Shown: positions 44,631 to 53,809, counted from the first letter of the stretch. The stretch is DNA of 64,000 nt from Gracilibacillus salitolerans (GCF_009650095.1 NZ_CP045915.1:4030001-4094000), one strand, 5' to 3'. The notes: a model not told the origin generated them from the letters alone. Translations and numbers: made by a program.

Positions 44631-46640
44631 CTATTCTTTTATAGGTAATTTCGCATCATCTTTTAAAAATAACGGAATCGTATCAAGCGATGCATCACAT
44701 TCTACCTGTTGACCACCATCAAACACTTCACCTGTATGTGCGTTTGTCCATGTTGCACCTTCTGGTAAATAAACATTTCTAGATCGCTTTCCTTCATATA
44801 ATACCGGTGCCACAAGCAAATCTGGCCCAAACATATATGAGTCCTCTACATTCCAAGCTCGTTGATCAGAATAAAAATCGTAAAACAGTGGTCTCATCAA
44901 TGGTGTACCTTTTTCATGTGCTTCTTTCATCAATTCTTTGATATATGGTCTAAGTCGTTCTCTCATCAACATATATTTCTTAAAAATGTGATAGGCTTCC
45001 TCTCCATAACTCCACACTTCATTGTCTGCACCACTTGGACAAATACCACCACCACTTGATCCGAGTGGCTCTGAATGAGGTTCTCGATCTCCATGAAGTC
45101 GGAACACTGGACAAAATGCACCATATTGAAACCATCTAATCATACATTCTCTAAAATCAGGATCTTCTGTATAAGCCCCCTGAAATCCACCAATGTCAGT
45201 AGTCCACCACGGTATACCAGCTAATCCCATATTAAGTCCCGTATTAAATTGGTTCCTTAATGATTCAAAACTGGAATCAATATCCCCTGACCAAACTAGG
45301 GCACCATAGCGTTGACTGCCTGCCCAAGCACAGCGTACAAGATTTACGATATTTTCTTGTCCTTCTTCTGCCATTCCATCATAAAATGCCTTAGAAAACA
45401 TCATCGGATAGATATTGCCAACTTGTGCATTGGAACCAATATGATAACGATAATTCTCAAAGTCATACACGTTATACTCCGGTTCTGCCTCATCTAACCA
45501 AAATAATTTAATACCCTTGTCATAATAATTTTTCTTTGCCTTTTCCCAAACAAATTCTCTAGCACCAGGGTGGGTGGTATCAAAATAAACGGTATTCCCT
45601 AAGAAATCATGAGTAATACGTATACCTTTCTCCGTTCTCGTCAAATAACCTTTCTGTAACATTTCCTGATAGTTTTCACTTTTTTTGTCAACTGTTGGCC
45701 AGACCGAAACCATTAACTCGATACCCATTTCTTCTAACTCTTTTACCATCGCTTCTGGGTCCGGCCAATAATCTGAATCGAATTTCCAATCACCTTGTGT
45801 TGGCCAATGGAAATAATCAATTACAATTACATCAATTGGTAGCTCTCTCCTTTTATATTCACGAGCAACTTCCAATAACTCCTCTTGTGTTTGATATCGG
45901 AGTTTACATTGCCAAAAGCCCATTCCATAGTCAGGCATCATGGGAACAGTACCAGTTGCTCTTGCATAAGCTTCTTCAATTTCTGCTGGTGAGTCGCCAG
46001 CAGTAATCCAAAAATCAAGTTGTTTAGTGGAATTAGCCACCCACTCCGTTACATTTTTGCCAAAGGTAACCTGTCCAATTGCTGGATTATTCCAGAGGAA
46101 ACCGTACCCTAAACTGGAGAGAGCAAAAGGTACACTTGCTTGTGAGTTACGATGCGCCAACTCTAATGTACAGTTTTTCAAATCCAAAAACGGCTGCTGA
46201 TATTGCCCCATCCCATATAGTTTTTCATTTGGATCTGATTCGAACCTTTGTGTTAACTGAAAATCCCCGCCAAGATTTGCTTTGAATTCTCTGGCATCTA
46301 TTTTCAATGCACTTGTGAATTCTTTTAAATTTTTACGATTCCGTACATATTCTTGAAGCAAAATCTCACCTTTCTGATTATAAAAGGTGACTTTACCTGC
46401 ACCTCCCTCTGAAATAACCGCACGAATTTTGCCGTTTTCTATGATGGCACGGTCTTCTTCTACTGTAATATTTGTATTTATATTTGACTGCGGCAATAAC
46501 GCCCAATCCTCTTCGGTCATGGAGGATAAATAAGTAGACCGTACTCTTAGACTATTTTCTCCCCATGGTTCAATCCATACTTTCTCACCATCAAATTCCC
46601 GTATAAGTCGATTTCCTTGTACTGTAAATACACTGTCCAT
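44631..46640 (-). CDS. Glycoside hydrolase family 31 (alpha-xylosidase/alpha-glucosidase type)
   Basis: A 669-residue cytoplasmic GH31 enzyme (no signal peptide). The N-terminal beta-sandwich (1-230) has GMGQYQQPFLDLKN; the barrel has GFWQCKLRYQTQEELLEVAREYKRRELPIDVIVIDYFHWP (241-280), nucleophile Asp383 in LFWLDEAEPE and acid/base Asp453 in VWSGDIDSSF; the C-terminal domain has RPLFYDFYSDQRAWNVEDSYMFGPDLLVAPV. The YFHWP and WLDEAEPE forms are typical of alpha-xylosidases, so an imported xyloglucan-type or isoprimeverose-like oligomer is a reasonable guess. The gene sits between the binding-protein and permease genes, an unusual order that ties it firmly to the importer. Confidence 0.92.
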   Translation of the reverse strand: MDSVFTVQGNRLIREFDGEKVWIEPWGENSLRVRSTYLSSMTEEDWALLPQSNINTNITVEEDRAIIENGKIRAVISEGGAGKVTFYNQKGEILLQEYVRNRKNLKEFTSALKIDAREFKANLGGDFQLTQRFESDPNEKLYGMGQYQQPFLDLKNCTLELAHRNSQASVPFALSSLGYGFLWNNPAIGQVTFGKNVTEWVANSTKQLDFWITAGDSPAEIEEAYARATGTVPMMPDYGMGFWQCKLRYQTQEELLEVAREYKRRELPIDVIVIDYFHWPTQGDWKFDSDYWPDPEAMVKELEEMGIELMVSVWPTVDKKSENYQEMLQKGYLTRTEKGIRITHDFLGNTVYFDTTHPGAREFVWEKAKKNYYDKGIKLFWLDEAEPEYNVYDFENYRYHIGSNAQVGNIYPMMFSKAFYDGMAEEGQENIVNLVRCAWAGSQRYGALVWSGDIDSSFESLRNQFNTGLNMGLAGIPWWTTDIGGFQGAYTEDPDFRECMIRWFQYGAFCPVFRLHGDREPHSEPLGSSGGGICPSGADNEVWSYGEEAYHIFKKYMLMRERLRPYIKELMKEAHEKGTPLMRPLFYDFYSDQRAWNVEDSYMFGPDLLVAPVLYEGKRSRNVYLPEGATWTNAHTGEVFDGGQQVECDASLDTIPLFLKDDAKLPIKE

Positions 46641-46668
46641 TACTTCTCATCACTCCTGTTTCTTCTGT

Positions 46669-46712
46669 TTGGAGAGGCAGTGTTTACCTAATAAGATACA
46701 TACTGCCTCCAA
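46669..46712 (-). other. Intercistronic stem-loop after the sugar-binding-protein gene
   Basis: TTGGAGAGGCAGTGT and ACATACTGCCTCCAA pair over about 13 bp with one bulge. It starts 5 nt after the binding-protein stop and precedes the GH31 gene; no T-run follows. Confidence 0.65.
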
Positions 46713-46716
46713 TTAA

Positions 46717-47955
46717 TTACTCTGATGCTTCAATTTCTGCTATATTTTCAGTTGCTTCACTTAAGGCGTCCTCTACTGGTTGTTCATCTGTTAAGATTTT
46801 TTGAATCGCCAGTTGAATTTCTTCTGATACGCCCGGCCAGTCTGGTGAAGGTCCACGAGCCTCAGCCACTTCCATAATTGGAATGAACTCTTTTACAACC
46901 TCTTCATTCTTCCAATAATCTGCTTCATTTAATACATCCGATCTTGTTGGATAATAACCAGTTTCCATTGCGAATCTTTCATTTTGCTCAGGTTCAAACA
47001 ACCATGTTATAAAATCCCAGGCAGCCTCGTGATTGCCAGTTTCTGTGATCGAAATATTATCTCCACCTGTAACAGAAGCAAATTCTTGATCTTTTGGAAT
47101 ATTGGTAACACCAAAATCTAAATCCTCATTTTCTTGAATTCGTTCAATCATCCATGGGCCATTTATCATCATTGCTAAATTTTCTTCGATAAACATGCGT
47201 GTCAGGTCATCCTGTGTTGCGGTTAAGATATCTTGACTCATATAACCTTGGTCAAACATGTTTTTCAAGAAATCAAAAGTACCTGCCACTTCCGGAGAAT
47301 CCAATTCTTTGTAGGTTCCTCCCGCCGAATAAATGAAAGGATAGAATTGAAAGGTTGCTTCTTCCGATCTGACAGCAGATAAACCAAATCCTTTAGTTTC
47401 ATCAGTTGTTAAAGCTGCTGCTGTTTCTTCTAATTCCTCCCATGTTGTTGGAGGCTCTTCAATCCCAGCTTCTTCTAACATTTTTTTATTGTAGAATAAA
47501 CCTAACGAATTTGTAGTGAGCGGTAGCCCATACTGTTTGCCCTCATATATTGTAGAATTAAAAGGTCCTTCTAAGAATTGGTCCGCTTCTCCCCACTCTT
47601 CTACATAGTCTGTAATATCAGCCAAAATTCCCATCGATGCCATCGAAACATTGTTGACCGTATCTGCAATAACAACATCAGGTAACGTATTGCCAGCTGT
47701 TCCCACAGATAATTGTCTATTCATCTCATCAAATGGGACATATTCCGCTACTACTTCTACTTCATCTTGAGACTCATTATAATCTGCTAAAATTTCGTTT
47801 AACGCTTCTTCGGATCCAGTGTAGTAATGCCATAATAAAATTTCCTGTTTCCCATCATTCTCTTCTTGCTGTGTATTCTCCTCACTATTTCCACATGCAG
47901 TTAACACAACTAAAAATAAAATCAAAGTTAAACTAACAACTATTTTATTCTTCAT
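46717..47955 (-). CDS. Extracellular sugar-binding lipoprotein of ABC importer
   Basis: A 412-residue family 1 solute-binding protein with lipobox signal peptide MKNKIVVSLTLILFLVVLTACGNS. SBP features include ILLWHYYTGSEEALNEILADYNE, QYGLPLTTNSLGLFYNKKMLEEAGIEEPPTTWEELEE and NLAMMINGPWMIERI. AAAAGGAGTGTAAAA precedes the ATG. First gene of the GH31 operon; two copies of the LacI operator lie in its upstream region (48042, 48111). Confidence 0.94.
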   Translation of the reverse strand: MKNKIVVSLTLILFLVVLTACGNSEENTQQEENDGKQEILLWHYYTGSEEALNEILADYNESQDEVEVVAEYVPFDEMNRQLSVGTAGNTLPDVVIADTVNNVSMASMGILADITDYVEEWGEADQFLEGPFNSTIYEGKQYGLPLTTNSLGLFYNKKMLEEAGIEEPPTTWEELEETAAALTTDETKGFGLSAVRSEEATFQFYPFIYSAGGTYKELDSPEVAGTFDFLKNMFDQGYMSQDILTATQDDLTRMFIEENLAMMINGPWMIERIQENEDLDFGVTNIPKDQEFASVTGGDNISITETGNHEAAWDFITWLFEPEQNERFAMETGYYPTRSDVLNEADYWKNEEVVKEFIPIMEVAEARGPSPDWPGVSEEIQLAIQKILTDEQPVEDALSEATENIAEIEASE

Positions 47956-48041
47956 TTTTACACTCCTTTTATTTGATTACGCTTCCAAACTAAACATAAC
48001 AACAATCTATGGATTTGTTATACCTTGTTTAACACCTCCTT

Positions 48042-48065
48042 GAAATGATTAGCGCTCCTCATTTC
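48042..48065. promoter_or_regulatory. Operator for the adjacent LacI regulator (copy 2)
   Basis: An imperfect palindrome centred on AGCGCT with arms GAAATGA/CTCATTTC, clearly related to the perfect palindrome at 49208. On the minus strand it lies just downstream of a TATACA -10-like box (about 48067-48072), consistent with repression. Confidence 0.65.
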
Positions 48066-48110
48066 TTTGTATAAAAAACACTCATTTTACCGCATGTATT
48101 ATTCAAATAT

Positions 48111-48131
48111 ATGATGAGCGAACCTCATTTA
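48111..48131. promoter_or_regulatory. Operator for the adjacent LacI regulator (copy 3)
   Basis: ATGATGAGCG followed by AACCTCATTTA: the left arm matches the 49208 palindrome exactly, the right arm is degenerate. It lies between the lacI-type stop (48145) and the binding-protein promoter region, about 70 bp from copy 2. Confidence 0.55.
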
Positions 48132-48144
48132 AGACAGCCAAATT

Positions 48145-49179
48145 TTATTTTAAATAATATTTGGCATTACCTTTCGTAACAATTTCCAACTTTACAATGT
48201 TATCTTGCTTCTCAGGATATTTTTCTAACATCAAATAATTAAATGCTAAACGTATTGCTAAACTCCCCTGGTATAAGGGGTCCTGGCAAATGGTAGCTGC
48301 CACAATATCATTCTGTAATTGCTGATATATCGCTTCACTCATATCATGACCGATGAGGACAGGTTTATCTGTCTCTATCTCTTTTACTATTTTTGCAACT
48401 TCGTCTAATGCACCGCATGCAACATAGATACCATCTACATCCAAAATATTCTGTTTTATTTTTTGTAATGATACATCCATATGTTGATTATCCAATTTAA
48501 GCATTTTGACAAATTCAACTTGCTTGTTTTCGAGAGCAAATGCTTCGAATCCTCTTCGTTTTTGTTTCATTTGGAAGGTGTCTGCTTCATCAGTAATAAT
48601 CGCGAATTTTTTTGATGTACCTGTCAGTTTGACAGCTAACTCTCCAGCTAATCTCCCTGCATCATTATAATCTGCCCCTACGTACGAAATTCGCTTGCTT
48701 GATGGCGAATCATTGTTGAATGTAAAAATCGGAAAATCATTGTTGATTCCTGATTCTATAATTTTTGCAAGCGGAACACCATCCGTCGGGCAAATAACAA
48801 GTCCGTCATACTTTTGGGACTGAATAATGTTTTCTACTACCTCCACCTGTTTATGGATGGTATGAGGAGTTTTTAAGATATCTACATGAAATCCATAATC
48901 CTTAATATCTTCGAGAGTTGTTTTGATCCCGCCTTCTATTTCTTCCCAAAAGTACTCTGGATACTCAGGGAAAACACAAGCCACTTGTATCGATTTCTTT
49001 TTCGCTAAAAAACTTGCTGATTTATTCGGCTTGTAATTAAGCTCTTTTGCTTTGTCCAATACTTTCTTGGCAGTCTTTGGACTAACACCTCCTCTATTAT
49101 GTAATACTCTATCTACCGTAGCTGTTGACATATTTAGTTGTTTAGCGATAGTCTTTGCGGTTACCTTCATTTCTCTCAC
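48145..49179 (-). CDS. LacI family transcriptional regulator
   Basis: About 344 residues from a GTG at 49179 (GGAGG 6 nt upstream; ATG at 49170 also possible). N-terminal helix-turn-helix MKVTAKTIAKQLNMSTATVDRVLHNRGGVSPKTAKKVLDKAKELNYKPN, then a periplasmic-binding-like domain (QVACVFPEYPEYFWEEIEGGIKTTLEDI; YDGLVICPTDGVPLAKIIE; PVLIGHDMSEAIYQ), resembling RbsR/CytR relatives with a ribose-binding-protein-like sensor. It is encoded upstream of the GH31 importer operon and has three related operators around it, including a perfect one before its own gene, so it most likely represses both. Confidence 0.92.
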   Translation of the reverse strand: MREMKVTAKTIAKQLNMSTATVDRVLHNRGGVSPKTAKKVLDKAKELNYKPNKSASFLAKKKSIQVACVFPEYPEYFWEEIEGGIKTTLEDIKDYGFHVDILKTPHTIHKQVEVVENIIQSQKYDGLVICPTDGVPLAKIIESGINNDFPIFTFNNDSPSSKRISYVGADYNDAGRLAGELAVKLTGTSKKFAIITDEADTFQMKQKRRGFEAFALENKQVEFVKMLKLDNQHMDVSLQKIKQNILDVDGIYVACGALDEVAKIVKEIETDKPVLIGHDMSEAIYQQLQNDIVAATICQDPLYQGSLAIRLAFNYLMLEKYPEKQDNIVKLEIVTKGNAKYYLK

Positions 49180-49207
49180 CAATTTCCTCCATCTACTCTG
49201 TTGAATT

Positions 49208-49231
49208 AAAATGATGAGCGCTCATCATTTT
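49208..49231. promoter_or_regulatory. 24-bp perfect palindrome, main LacI operator (copy 1)
   Basis: Left arm AAAATGATGAGC is followed directly by its exact inverse, 24 bp in all, with the central GC typical of LacI-family operators. It lies 29-52 bp upstream of the regulator start and downstream of that gene's -10 box, indicating autorepression. Confidence 0.82.
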
Positions 49232-49266
49232 TAGATAAAAAATCGCTTACATATAACTTGGCTACT

Positions 49267-49295
49267 AGTTTACTTATTAAGTTTTGTTTTGTCAA
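49267..49295 (-). promoter_or_regulatory. Promoter of the LacI regulator gene
   Basis: On the minus strand TTGACA (49295-49290), 17-nt spacer and TAAACT (49272-49267). Confidence 0.65.
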
Positions 49296-49370
49296 TACTT
49301 TTTTCATCATTCTTCATAATTATTAAACACAAACAAAACCACTAAAACAAAAACATATAAACATTATTTT

Positions 49371-49399
49371 TTGACTTTATTTTTATTCGTTAGTATAAT
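49371..49399 (+). promoter_or_regulatory. Promoter of the TRAP transporter operon
   Basis: TTGACT (49371-49376), a 17-nt spacer and TATAAT (49394-49399), about 80 bp upstream of dctP and divergent from the LacI gene. Confidence 0.8.
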
Positions 49400-49480
49400 C
49401 GGAGTCGAATTATGTAACTTTCCCACAAATGTAAGGGATTTCCCATTAAACATCAAAGAAACTAAGTGCTTGGGGGTACA

Positions 49481-50497
49481 ATGATGAAACGAACAATTTT
49501 ATGGTTTCTATTTAGTCTCTGCATCATGCTTTTTGTAACCGGATGCAATAAACAAACACATGCAGATGAGCATGTCGTCTTACGCTTTGCTTATGCTAGT
49601 AATGCTCAGCCGGTGAAAGATGCTATGGCAAAGTTCGGAGAACTAGTAGATGAAAAGACAAATGGACAAGTAAGTGTGGAATATTTCCCTGATGGACAAC
49701 TCGGCGGGGAACGTGAATTAATTGAATTAACTCAAACAGGGGCAATTGATATTACCAAGGTAGGCGGTTCTGCACTAGAGAGTTTTTCCGATAAGTATTC
49801 CGTCTTCGGCATCCCTTATCTTTTCGATGATATTGATCATTTCAACCGTGTCATGGAAAACGAAGAAATTATGCAACCGATTTATCAGTCTACTCAAGAT
49901 TTAGGATTTATCGGATTGACCTACTATAACTCAGGCCAACGTAGTTTCTATTTAACGGATGGTCCTGTCCAAACACCAGAGGATATTCAAGGTAAGAAAA
50001 TTCGTGTTATGGAAAGTGAAACCGCTATCCAAATGATCGAATTACTGGGTGGAACCGCGGTACCACTCGGAAGCGGTGAAGTATATACATCTTTACAACA
50101 AGGCATTATTGACGGCGCTGAGAACAATGAGTTTGCTCTTGTTACAGCAGGCCATGGAGATGTGGCTTCCTATTATTCCTACGATGAGCATACACGAGTG
50201 CCAGATATTGTGATTATGAGTGATAACGCACTAAAGCAACTAACCGAAGACCAACAACAAGCTGTACATGAAGCTGCTAAGGAATCCACCGAATATGAAA
50301 AACAAGTTTGGAAAGAAGCAGTGGAAGCAGAAAAAAAGGAAGCCGAAGAAGAATACGGTGTAACCTTCAATGACGTAGAGAAAGAGCTTTTTTTAGAGAA
50401 AGTGCAACCCATTCATGAATCGTTTAAACAAGATGAGACATTAAGTGACCTATATGAAGCGATTCGAAATCAAAGTCATCATTCAGAAGGAGAATAA
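49481..50497 (+). CDS. dctP: TRAP transporter substrate-binding lipoprotein DctP
   Basis: About 338 residues; two ATGs in tandem at 49481 and 49484 follow GGGGG. Signal peptide with lipobox (MFVTGC). DctP family features: VVLRFAYASNAQPVKDAMAKFGELVDEKTNGQVSVEYFPDGQLGGERELIELTQTGAIDI near the start and the signature Arg/Asn region GLTYYNSGQRSFYLTDGPVQTPEDIQGKKIRVMESE (about 145-180), which binds the substrate carboxylate. TRAP systems use sodium or proton gradients to import organic acids, often uronates or sugar acids. Here it lies next to sugar hydrolase genes, so an acid sugar is plausible. First gene of dctPQM. Confidence 0.93.
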   Translation: MMKRTILWFLFSLCIMLFVTGCNKQTHADEHVVLRFAYASNAQPVKDAMAKFGELVDEKTNGQVSVEYFPDGQLGGERELIELTQTGAIDITKVGGSALESFSDKYSVFGIPYLFDDIDHFNRVMENEEIMQPIYQSTQDLGFIGLTYYNSGQRSFYLTDGPVQTPEDIQGKKIRVMESETAIQMIELLGGTAVPLGSGEVYTSLQQGIIDGAENNEFALVTAGHGDVASYYSYDEHTRVPDIVIMSDNALKQLTEDQQQAVHEAAKESTEYEKQVWKEAVEAEKKEAEEEYGVTFNDVEKELFLEKVQPIHESFKQDETLSDLYEAIRNQSHHSEGE

Positions 50498-50501
50498 GTG
50501 T

Positions 50502-50993
50502 ATGAACAAGACGTTGCGAAAATATCTTGACCGTACGATGGAAACTATTACATGCACATTGCTAATGATAATGGTTGCTATCACGAGCTGGCAGGTGATC
50601 AGCCGATATATTTTGAACAATCCAAGCTCCGTAACAGGCGAATTTCTTCGATTTGGTTTAATCTGGTTCTCTTTATTAGCAGGCGCCTATGTCGTCGGCA
50701 AAAAAAGCCATATTGCGATAACTTTTCTTAGTAACAGGATAAAAAGTGAACCGAAAAAACGAATCTTGGAGATTATCGTGCAAATTAGCTTTATCCTCTT
50801 TGCTGCTATGATGATCATGGGAGGTTTTAAAGCTGTATCACTGACGATGGCACAAATTTCGCCATCACTTAATCTACCGATGGGATATGTGTATTTATCC
50901 CTTCCTGTTTCGGGAGTAGCCATCCTATTATATTGTTTCATTAATTTAATGGACCTACTCGATTCGAAACAATTACTACAAGAAAACTCTTAA
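50502..50993 (+). CDS. dctQ: TRAP transporter small permease DctQ
   Basis: A 163-residue four-helix membrane protein from the ATG at 50502 (AAGGAG upstream, 5 nt after the dctP stop). Family features are VISRYILNNPSSVTGEFLRFGLIWFSLLAGAYVVGKKSHIAI and the closing LPVSGVAILLYCFINLMDLL. It links DctP-loaded substrate to the large permease. Confidence 0.92.
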   Translation: MNKTLRKYLDRTMETITCTLLMIMVAITSWQVISRYILNNPSSVTGEFLRFGLIWFSLLAGAYVVGKKSHIAITFLSNRIKSEPKKRILEIIVQISFILFAAMMIMGGFKAVSLTMAQISPSLNLPMGYVYLSLPVSGVAILLYCFINLMDLLDSKQLLQENS

Positions 50994-51012
50994 AGAAGTA
51001 GGTGACTTAAAT

Positions 51013-52317
51013 ATGGTTGCAGAAGCTAGCATTATGTTAGTTCTTGTTTTTGCTATATTACTAGCAGTCGGAATACCGATTGTTATATGTATTGCCGTAG
51101 CATCATTGGCCACTGTACTCTTGATGCTACCACTTGATATTGCAGTTTTTACTGCTGGACAGAAAATGGTGTCAAGCCTGAATAGTTTTTCATTAATTGC
51201 GGTACCTTTCTTTATTCTGTCAGGCGTTATTATGAATAATGGTGGGATCGCCCATAAATTAGTAGAATTCGCAAAACTGATAGTCGGCAGAGTACCAGGA
51301 TCTTTAGCCCACACGAATATAGTAGGAAACGCTTTGTTTGGTTCGATTTCCAGTTCTGCTATTGCCGCTTCCACCGCAATTGGTGGAGTCATGGTACCCT
51401 TACAGGAAAAAGAGGGGTATAGTCGAAAATTCGCCGCAGCTGTCAATATCGCTTCTGCCCCATCAGGAATGGTAATACCTCCGAGTACTGCGTTTATTAT
51501 CTTTTCGCTAATAAGTGGAGGTACATCGATTGCAGCATTGTTTGTCGGTGGATACTTAATTGGCATACTATGGGCGATAACGATTATGGCGGTTGCATTT
51601 ACTATTGCTAGAAAACGAAAGTATCCAATTGTTCAAAAGTCTGAAATCGCAAACATAAATAAAAAGAAAATTATCTTAGACGCAATCCCTAGTATTCTCT
51701 TAATCTTCATTATTATCGGTGGGATTTTGACGGGAGTATTTACTGCAATTGAAGCTTCTGCTGTCTGTGTAGTTTATGCTTTATTTTTAGCACTTGTTTA
51801 TTATCGAACGTTAACGATTAAGCAATTACCTGAAGTTTTAATCAAAGCTGTAGAAATGTCTGGTATTGTCATGTTACTCATCGCTGCATCTTCACTGATG
51901 TCGTTTGCAATGGCTTTCACCGGCATTCCTGATGCTCTGAGCCAGTTTATTCTCGGTTTATCTACTAATCCATTGATTATCTTGTTACTGATTAATATCT
52001 TCTTGTTGATTATTGGTATGTTCATGGACATTGCACCAGCCATTCTAATATTCACACCGATTTTCCTGCCAATCGCAGAAGGAATTGGTATTGACCCAGT
52101 ACACTTTGGCATTTTCTTTATCTTAAACTTGTGTGTCGGTACGATTACACCACCTGTTGGAACCGGTTTATTTGTTGGATCGATGGTTGGAAAAGAAAAA
52201 GTCGAAAATTTGATCAAACCGTTAATGCCTTTCTATGTTGCCATGTTTGTTTTATTGATGGTTGTTACCTATGTTCCGGAAATTAGTTTATTCCTTCCTA
52301 ATTTGTTAGGGTTGTAA
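51013..52317 (+). CDS. dctM: TRAP transporter large permease DctM
   Basis: A 434-residue permease with about twelve helices. Family motifs are SLNSFSLIAVPFFILSGVIMNNGGIAHKLV, GSISSSAIAASTAIGGVMVPLQEKEGYSRKFAAAVNIASAPSGMVIPPSTAFI and, at the C-terminus, NLCVGTITPPVGTGLFVGSMVGKEKVENLIKPLMPFYVAMF. Third gene of dctPQM, 19 nt after dctQ, ending at a terminator. A rearranged partial copy of its 3' part lies at 62263-62876. The 51801-52217 and 50976-51566 antisense frames are shadows. Confidence 0.94.
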   Translation: MVAEASIMLVLVFAILLAVGIPIVICIAVASLATVLLMLPLDIAVFTAGQKMVSSLNSFSLIAVPFFILSGVIMNNGGIAHKLVEFAKLIVGRVPGSLAHTNIVGNALFGSISSSAIAASTAIGGVMVPLQEKEGYSRKFAAAVNIASAPSGMVIPPSTAFIIFSLISGGTSIAALFVGGYLIGILWAITIMAVAFTIARKRKYPIVQKSEIANINKKKIILDAIPSILLIFIIIGGILTGVFTAIEASAVCVVYALFLALVYYRTLTIKQLPEVLIKAVEMSGIVMLLIAASSLMSFAMAFTGIPDALSQFILGLSTNPLIILLLINIFLLIIGMFMDIAPAILIFTPIFLPIAEGIGIDPVHFGIFFILNLCVGTITPPVGTGLFVGSMVGKEKVENLIKPLMPFYVAMFVLLMVVTYVPEISLFLPNLLGL

Positions 52318-52325
52318 TATAGAGG

Positions 52326-52356
52326 GGCTGGCAGAATTTTCTGTCAGCCTTTTTAT
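52326..52356 (+). terminator. Intrinsic terminator of the TRAP operon
   Basis: GGCTGGCAGAA pairs with TTCTGTCAGCC (one wobble) and is followed by TTTTTATT, 8 nt after the dctM stop. A mutated copy follows the dctM fragment at about 62886. Confidence 0.85.
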
Positions 52357-52451
52357 TGTTTAGTGGTCATTTCTCTTTATAACTGTTATATAGACTGTCT
52401 AACTACACCTTCAGTCAAAGTGTTATTAGTAGTCAGTTATTCGTGGGGATC

Positions 52452-52781
52452 ATGCCAATGACAGAAATAGTGACGCAGTATGTAACACGTATCAGCAGAC
52501 TATTCAGCTTTATCCTGGCATTATTATTCGGATTTTTATTTGTGAGCGTGGTACTTCGGCCATTGTACAACCTTAAGCAAGGGGATATTGGAAGTGGTAC
52601 CCACACTATGGTTACGAGTCGATCAAAAGATGAAATTTCTTCTGTGAAATTTGAACGAGATGAGATAGAAGATATCATATGCGCACTAGAAATAACATTG
52701 TCAAAAAAAAATCAACTAGATTTAGCGGCGGATCGTAAAAAACGTTTCAAAAAATTATATACTTCAGATAAGTGTCATTAA
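52452..52781 (+). CDS. Hypothetical membrane protein with HAMP-like segment, possibly a gene remnant
   Basis: An open frame of about 109 residues (GTG at 52443 or ATG at 52452; GTGGGG just upstream). Residues about 10-35 form one membrane helix (FSFILALLFGFLFVSVVL) followed by RPLYNLKQGDIGSG and SRSKDEISSV, which resembles the HAMP linker of methyl-accepting receptors and sensor kinases. Then a charged, helical tail (EIEDIICALEITLSKKNQLDLAADRKKRFKK). No signalling domain follows. It may be a truncated receptor or a small membrane protein; I cannot assign a function. The rest of 52782-52924 shows nothing. Confidence 0.4.
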   Translation: MPMTEIVTQYVTRISRLFSFILALLFGFLFVSVVLRPLYNLKQGDIGSGTHTMVTSRSKDEISSVKFERDEIEDIICALEITLSKKNQLDLAADRKKRFKKLYTSDKCH

Positions 52782-52924
52782 TTGATTGCCTTTTATTGTA
52801 TAATTTGTAATTAGATAGGCATTGTAATTCCATATTCATTGAATATATTAGAATTAACAATGAAACCATGATACCTAATATTTGCCCTTTTTTGTTATAT
52901 CTCTACCTATGTTATTGATCTAAT

Positions 52925-53809
52925 CTATGTGTATCTAATTTGTTTATCCACATTAACAACCGGTCGGCCATCGATAAAATCCACTCTACTAATACAAGTC
53001 TCTCTCAATAAAGACTTCTTGGGATCTATTAGCCGGTGATATATTAAATACCATTCCCCATTATATTCTGTCATTGAAGCATGACCAGTTCCAAAAACAT
53101 CTTTTGAAGCAAGTGTCACTCTATTATCTGCTGGAGTTTCGTAAGGACCATAGATACTTTGACTTGTCGCATAACAAATTTGATATCTAGGATCACGTGT
53201 ATCATAATTACTCCAAGTTAGTAAATAAGTATCTCCCAATCTCTGCAAGTGTGGGCCTTCATTATAAATGCCAATATCAAATTCGTCTGGGTCTTTCCCA
53301 TGGCTCTCATATATTTGTTTGGATAATAGCTTTGGCTCAGACTTAAACGTAACCATATCTTCTTCTAAGGGTACGATCCAACATTTACCTTGTCCCCATA
53401 ATAAATATGGTTGGTTATTGTCGATAAATAAGTCAGCATCAATACTTTGACAATCGTATTGATGCTTTTTAATTAAAGGAAAACCAAGCAAATCTCGGAA
53501 TGGACCTAAGGGAGAGTTAGATTCTGCTACCCCTATTTGTGCTTCAGCGGAAAAATACATATAATATTTGCCATTGTACTTATTTACAGCTGGTGCCCAC
53601 GCCCTTGAACTCGCCCATCTTACATTATTCAAATCCAAAGCTAAGTATGGTCCATCCCAATTCACTAAATCAGTACTATGAAATACATGAAATTTTTCGT
53701 ATAACCAACCATCACTATCTTTTGTTGGATATAAATAATAATCTTCCCCATCCTTCAATATGAATGGGTCGGCCCATTCACCTTTTATAATTGGTCCCTG
53801 CCTAATCAT
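52925..53809 (-). CDS. Glycoside hydrolase family 43 protein
   Basis: A 294-residue single-domain five-bladed propeller without signal peptide. The three acidic residues are visible: general base Asp in GEWADPFILKDG (about 14), pKa-modulating Asp in CQSIDADLFID (about 125) and general acid Glu in IGIYNEGPHLQRLGDTYLLTWSNYD (about 190). The family includes beta-xylosidases, alpha-L-arabinofuranosidases and galactan hydrolases. It is the last gene of the LplABC importer module and should act on the imported oligosaccharide. TTGAGGGGGAGAAGG precedes the ATG. Confidence 0.92.
   Translation of the reverse strand: MIRQGPIIKGEWADPFILKDGEDYYLYPTKDSDGWLYEKFHVFHSTDLVNWDGPYLALDLNNVRWASSRAWAPAVNKYNGKYYMYFSAEAQIGVAESNSPLGPFRDLLGFPLIKKHQYDCQSIDADLFIDNNQPYLLWGQGKCWIVPLEEDMVTFKSEPKLLSKQIYESHGKDPDEFDIGIYNEGPHLQRLGDTYLLTWSNYDTRDPRYQICYATSQSIYGPYETPADNRVTLASKDVFGTGHASMTEYNGEWYLIYHRLIDPKKSLLRETCISRVDFIDGRPVVNVDKQIRYT

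Noticed and set aside
47973..47987. cre-like TTGATTACGCTTCCA upstream of the GH31 operon binding-protein gene
   Set aside because: Two mismatches at the conserved AA positions; too weak to call.
50976..51566. 196-residue minus-strand frame opposite dctM
   Set aside because: It is antisense to a clearly coding dctM, is rich in Ile/Pro/Thr from the complementary hydrophobic codons, and has no ribosome site.
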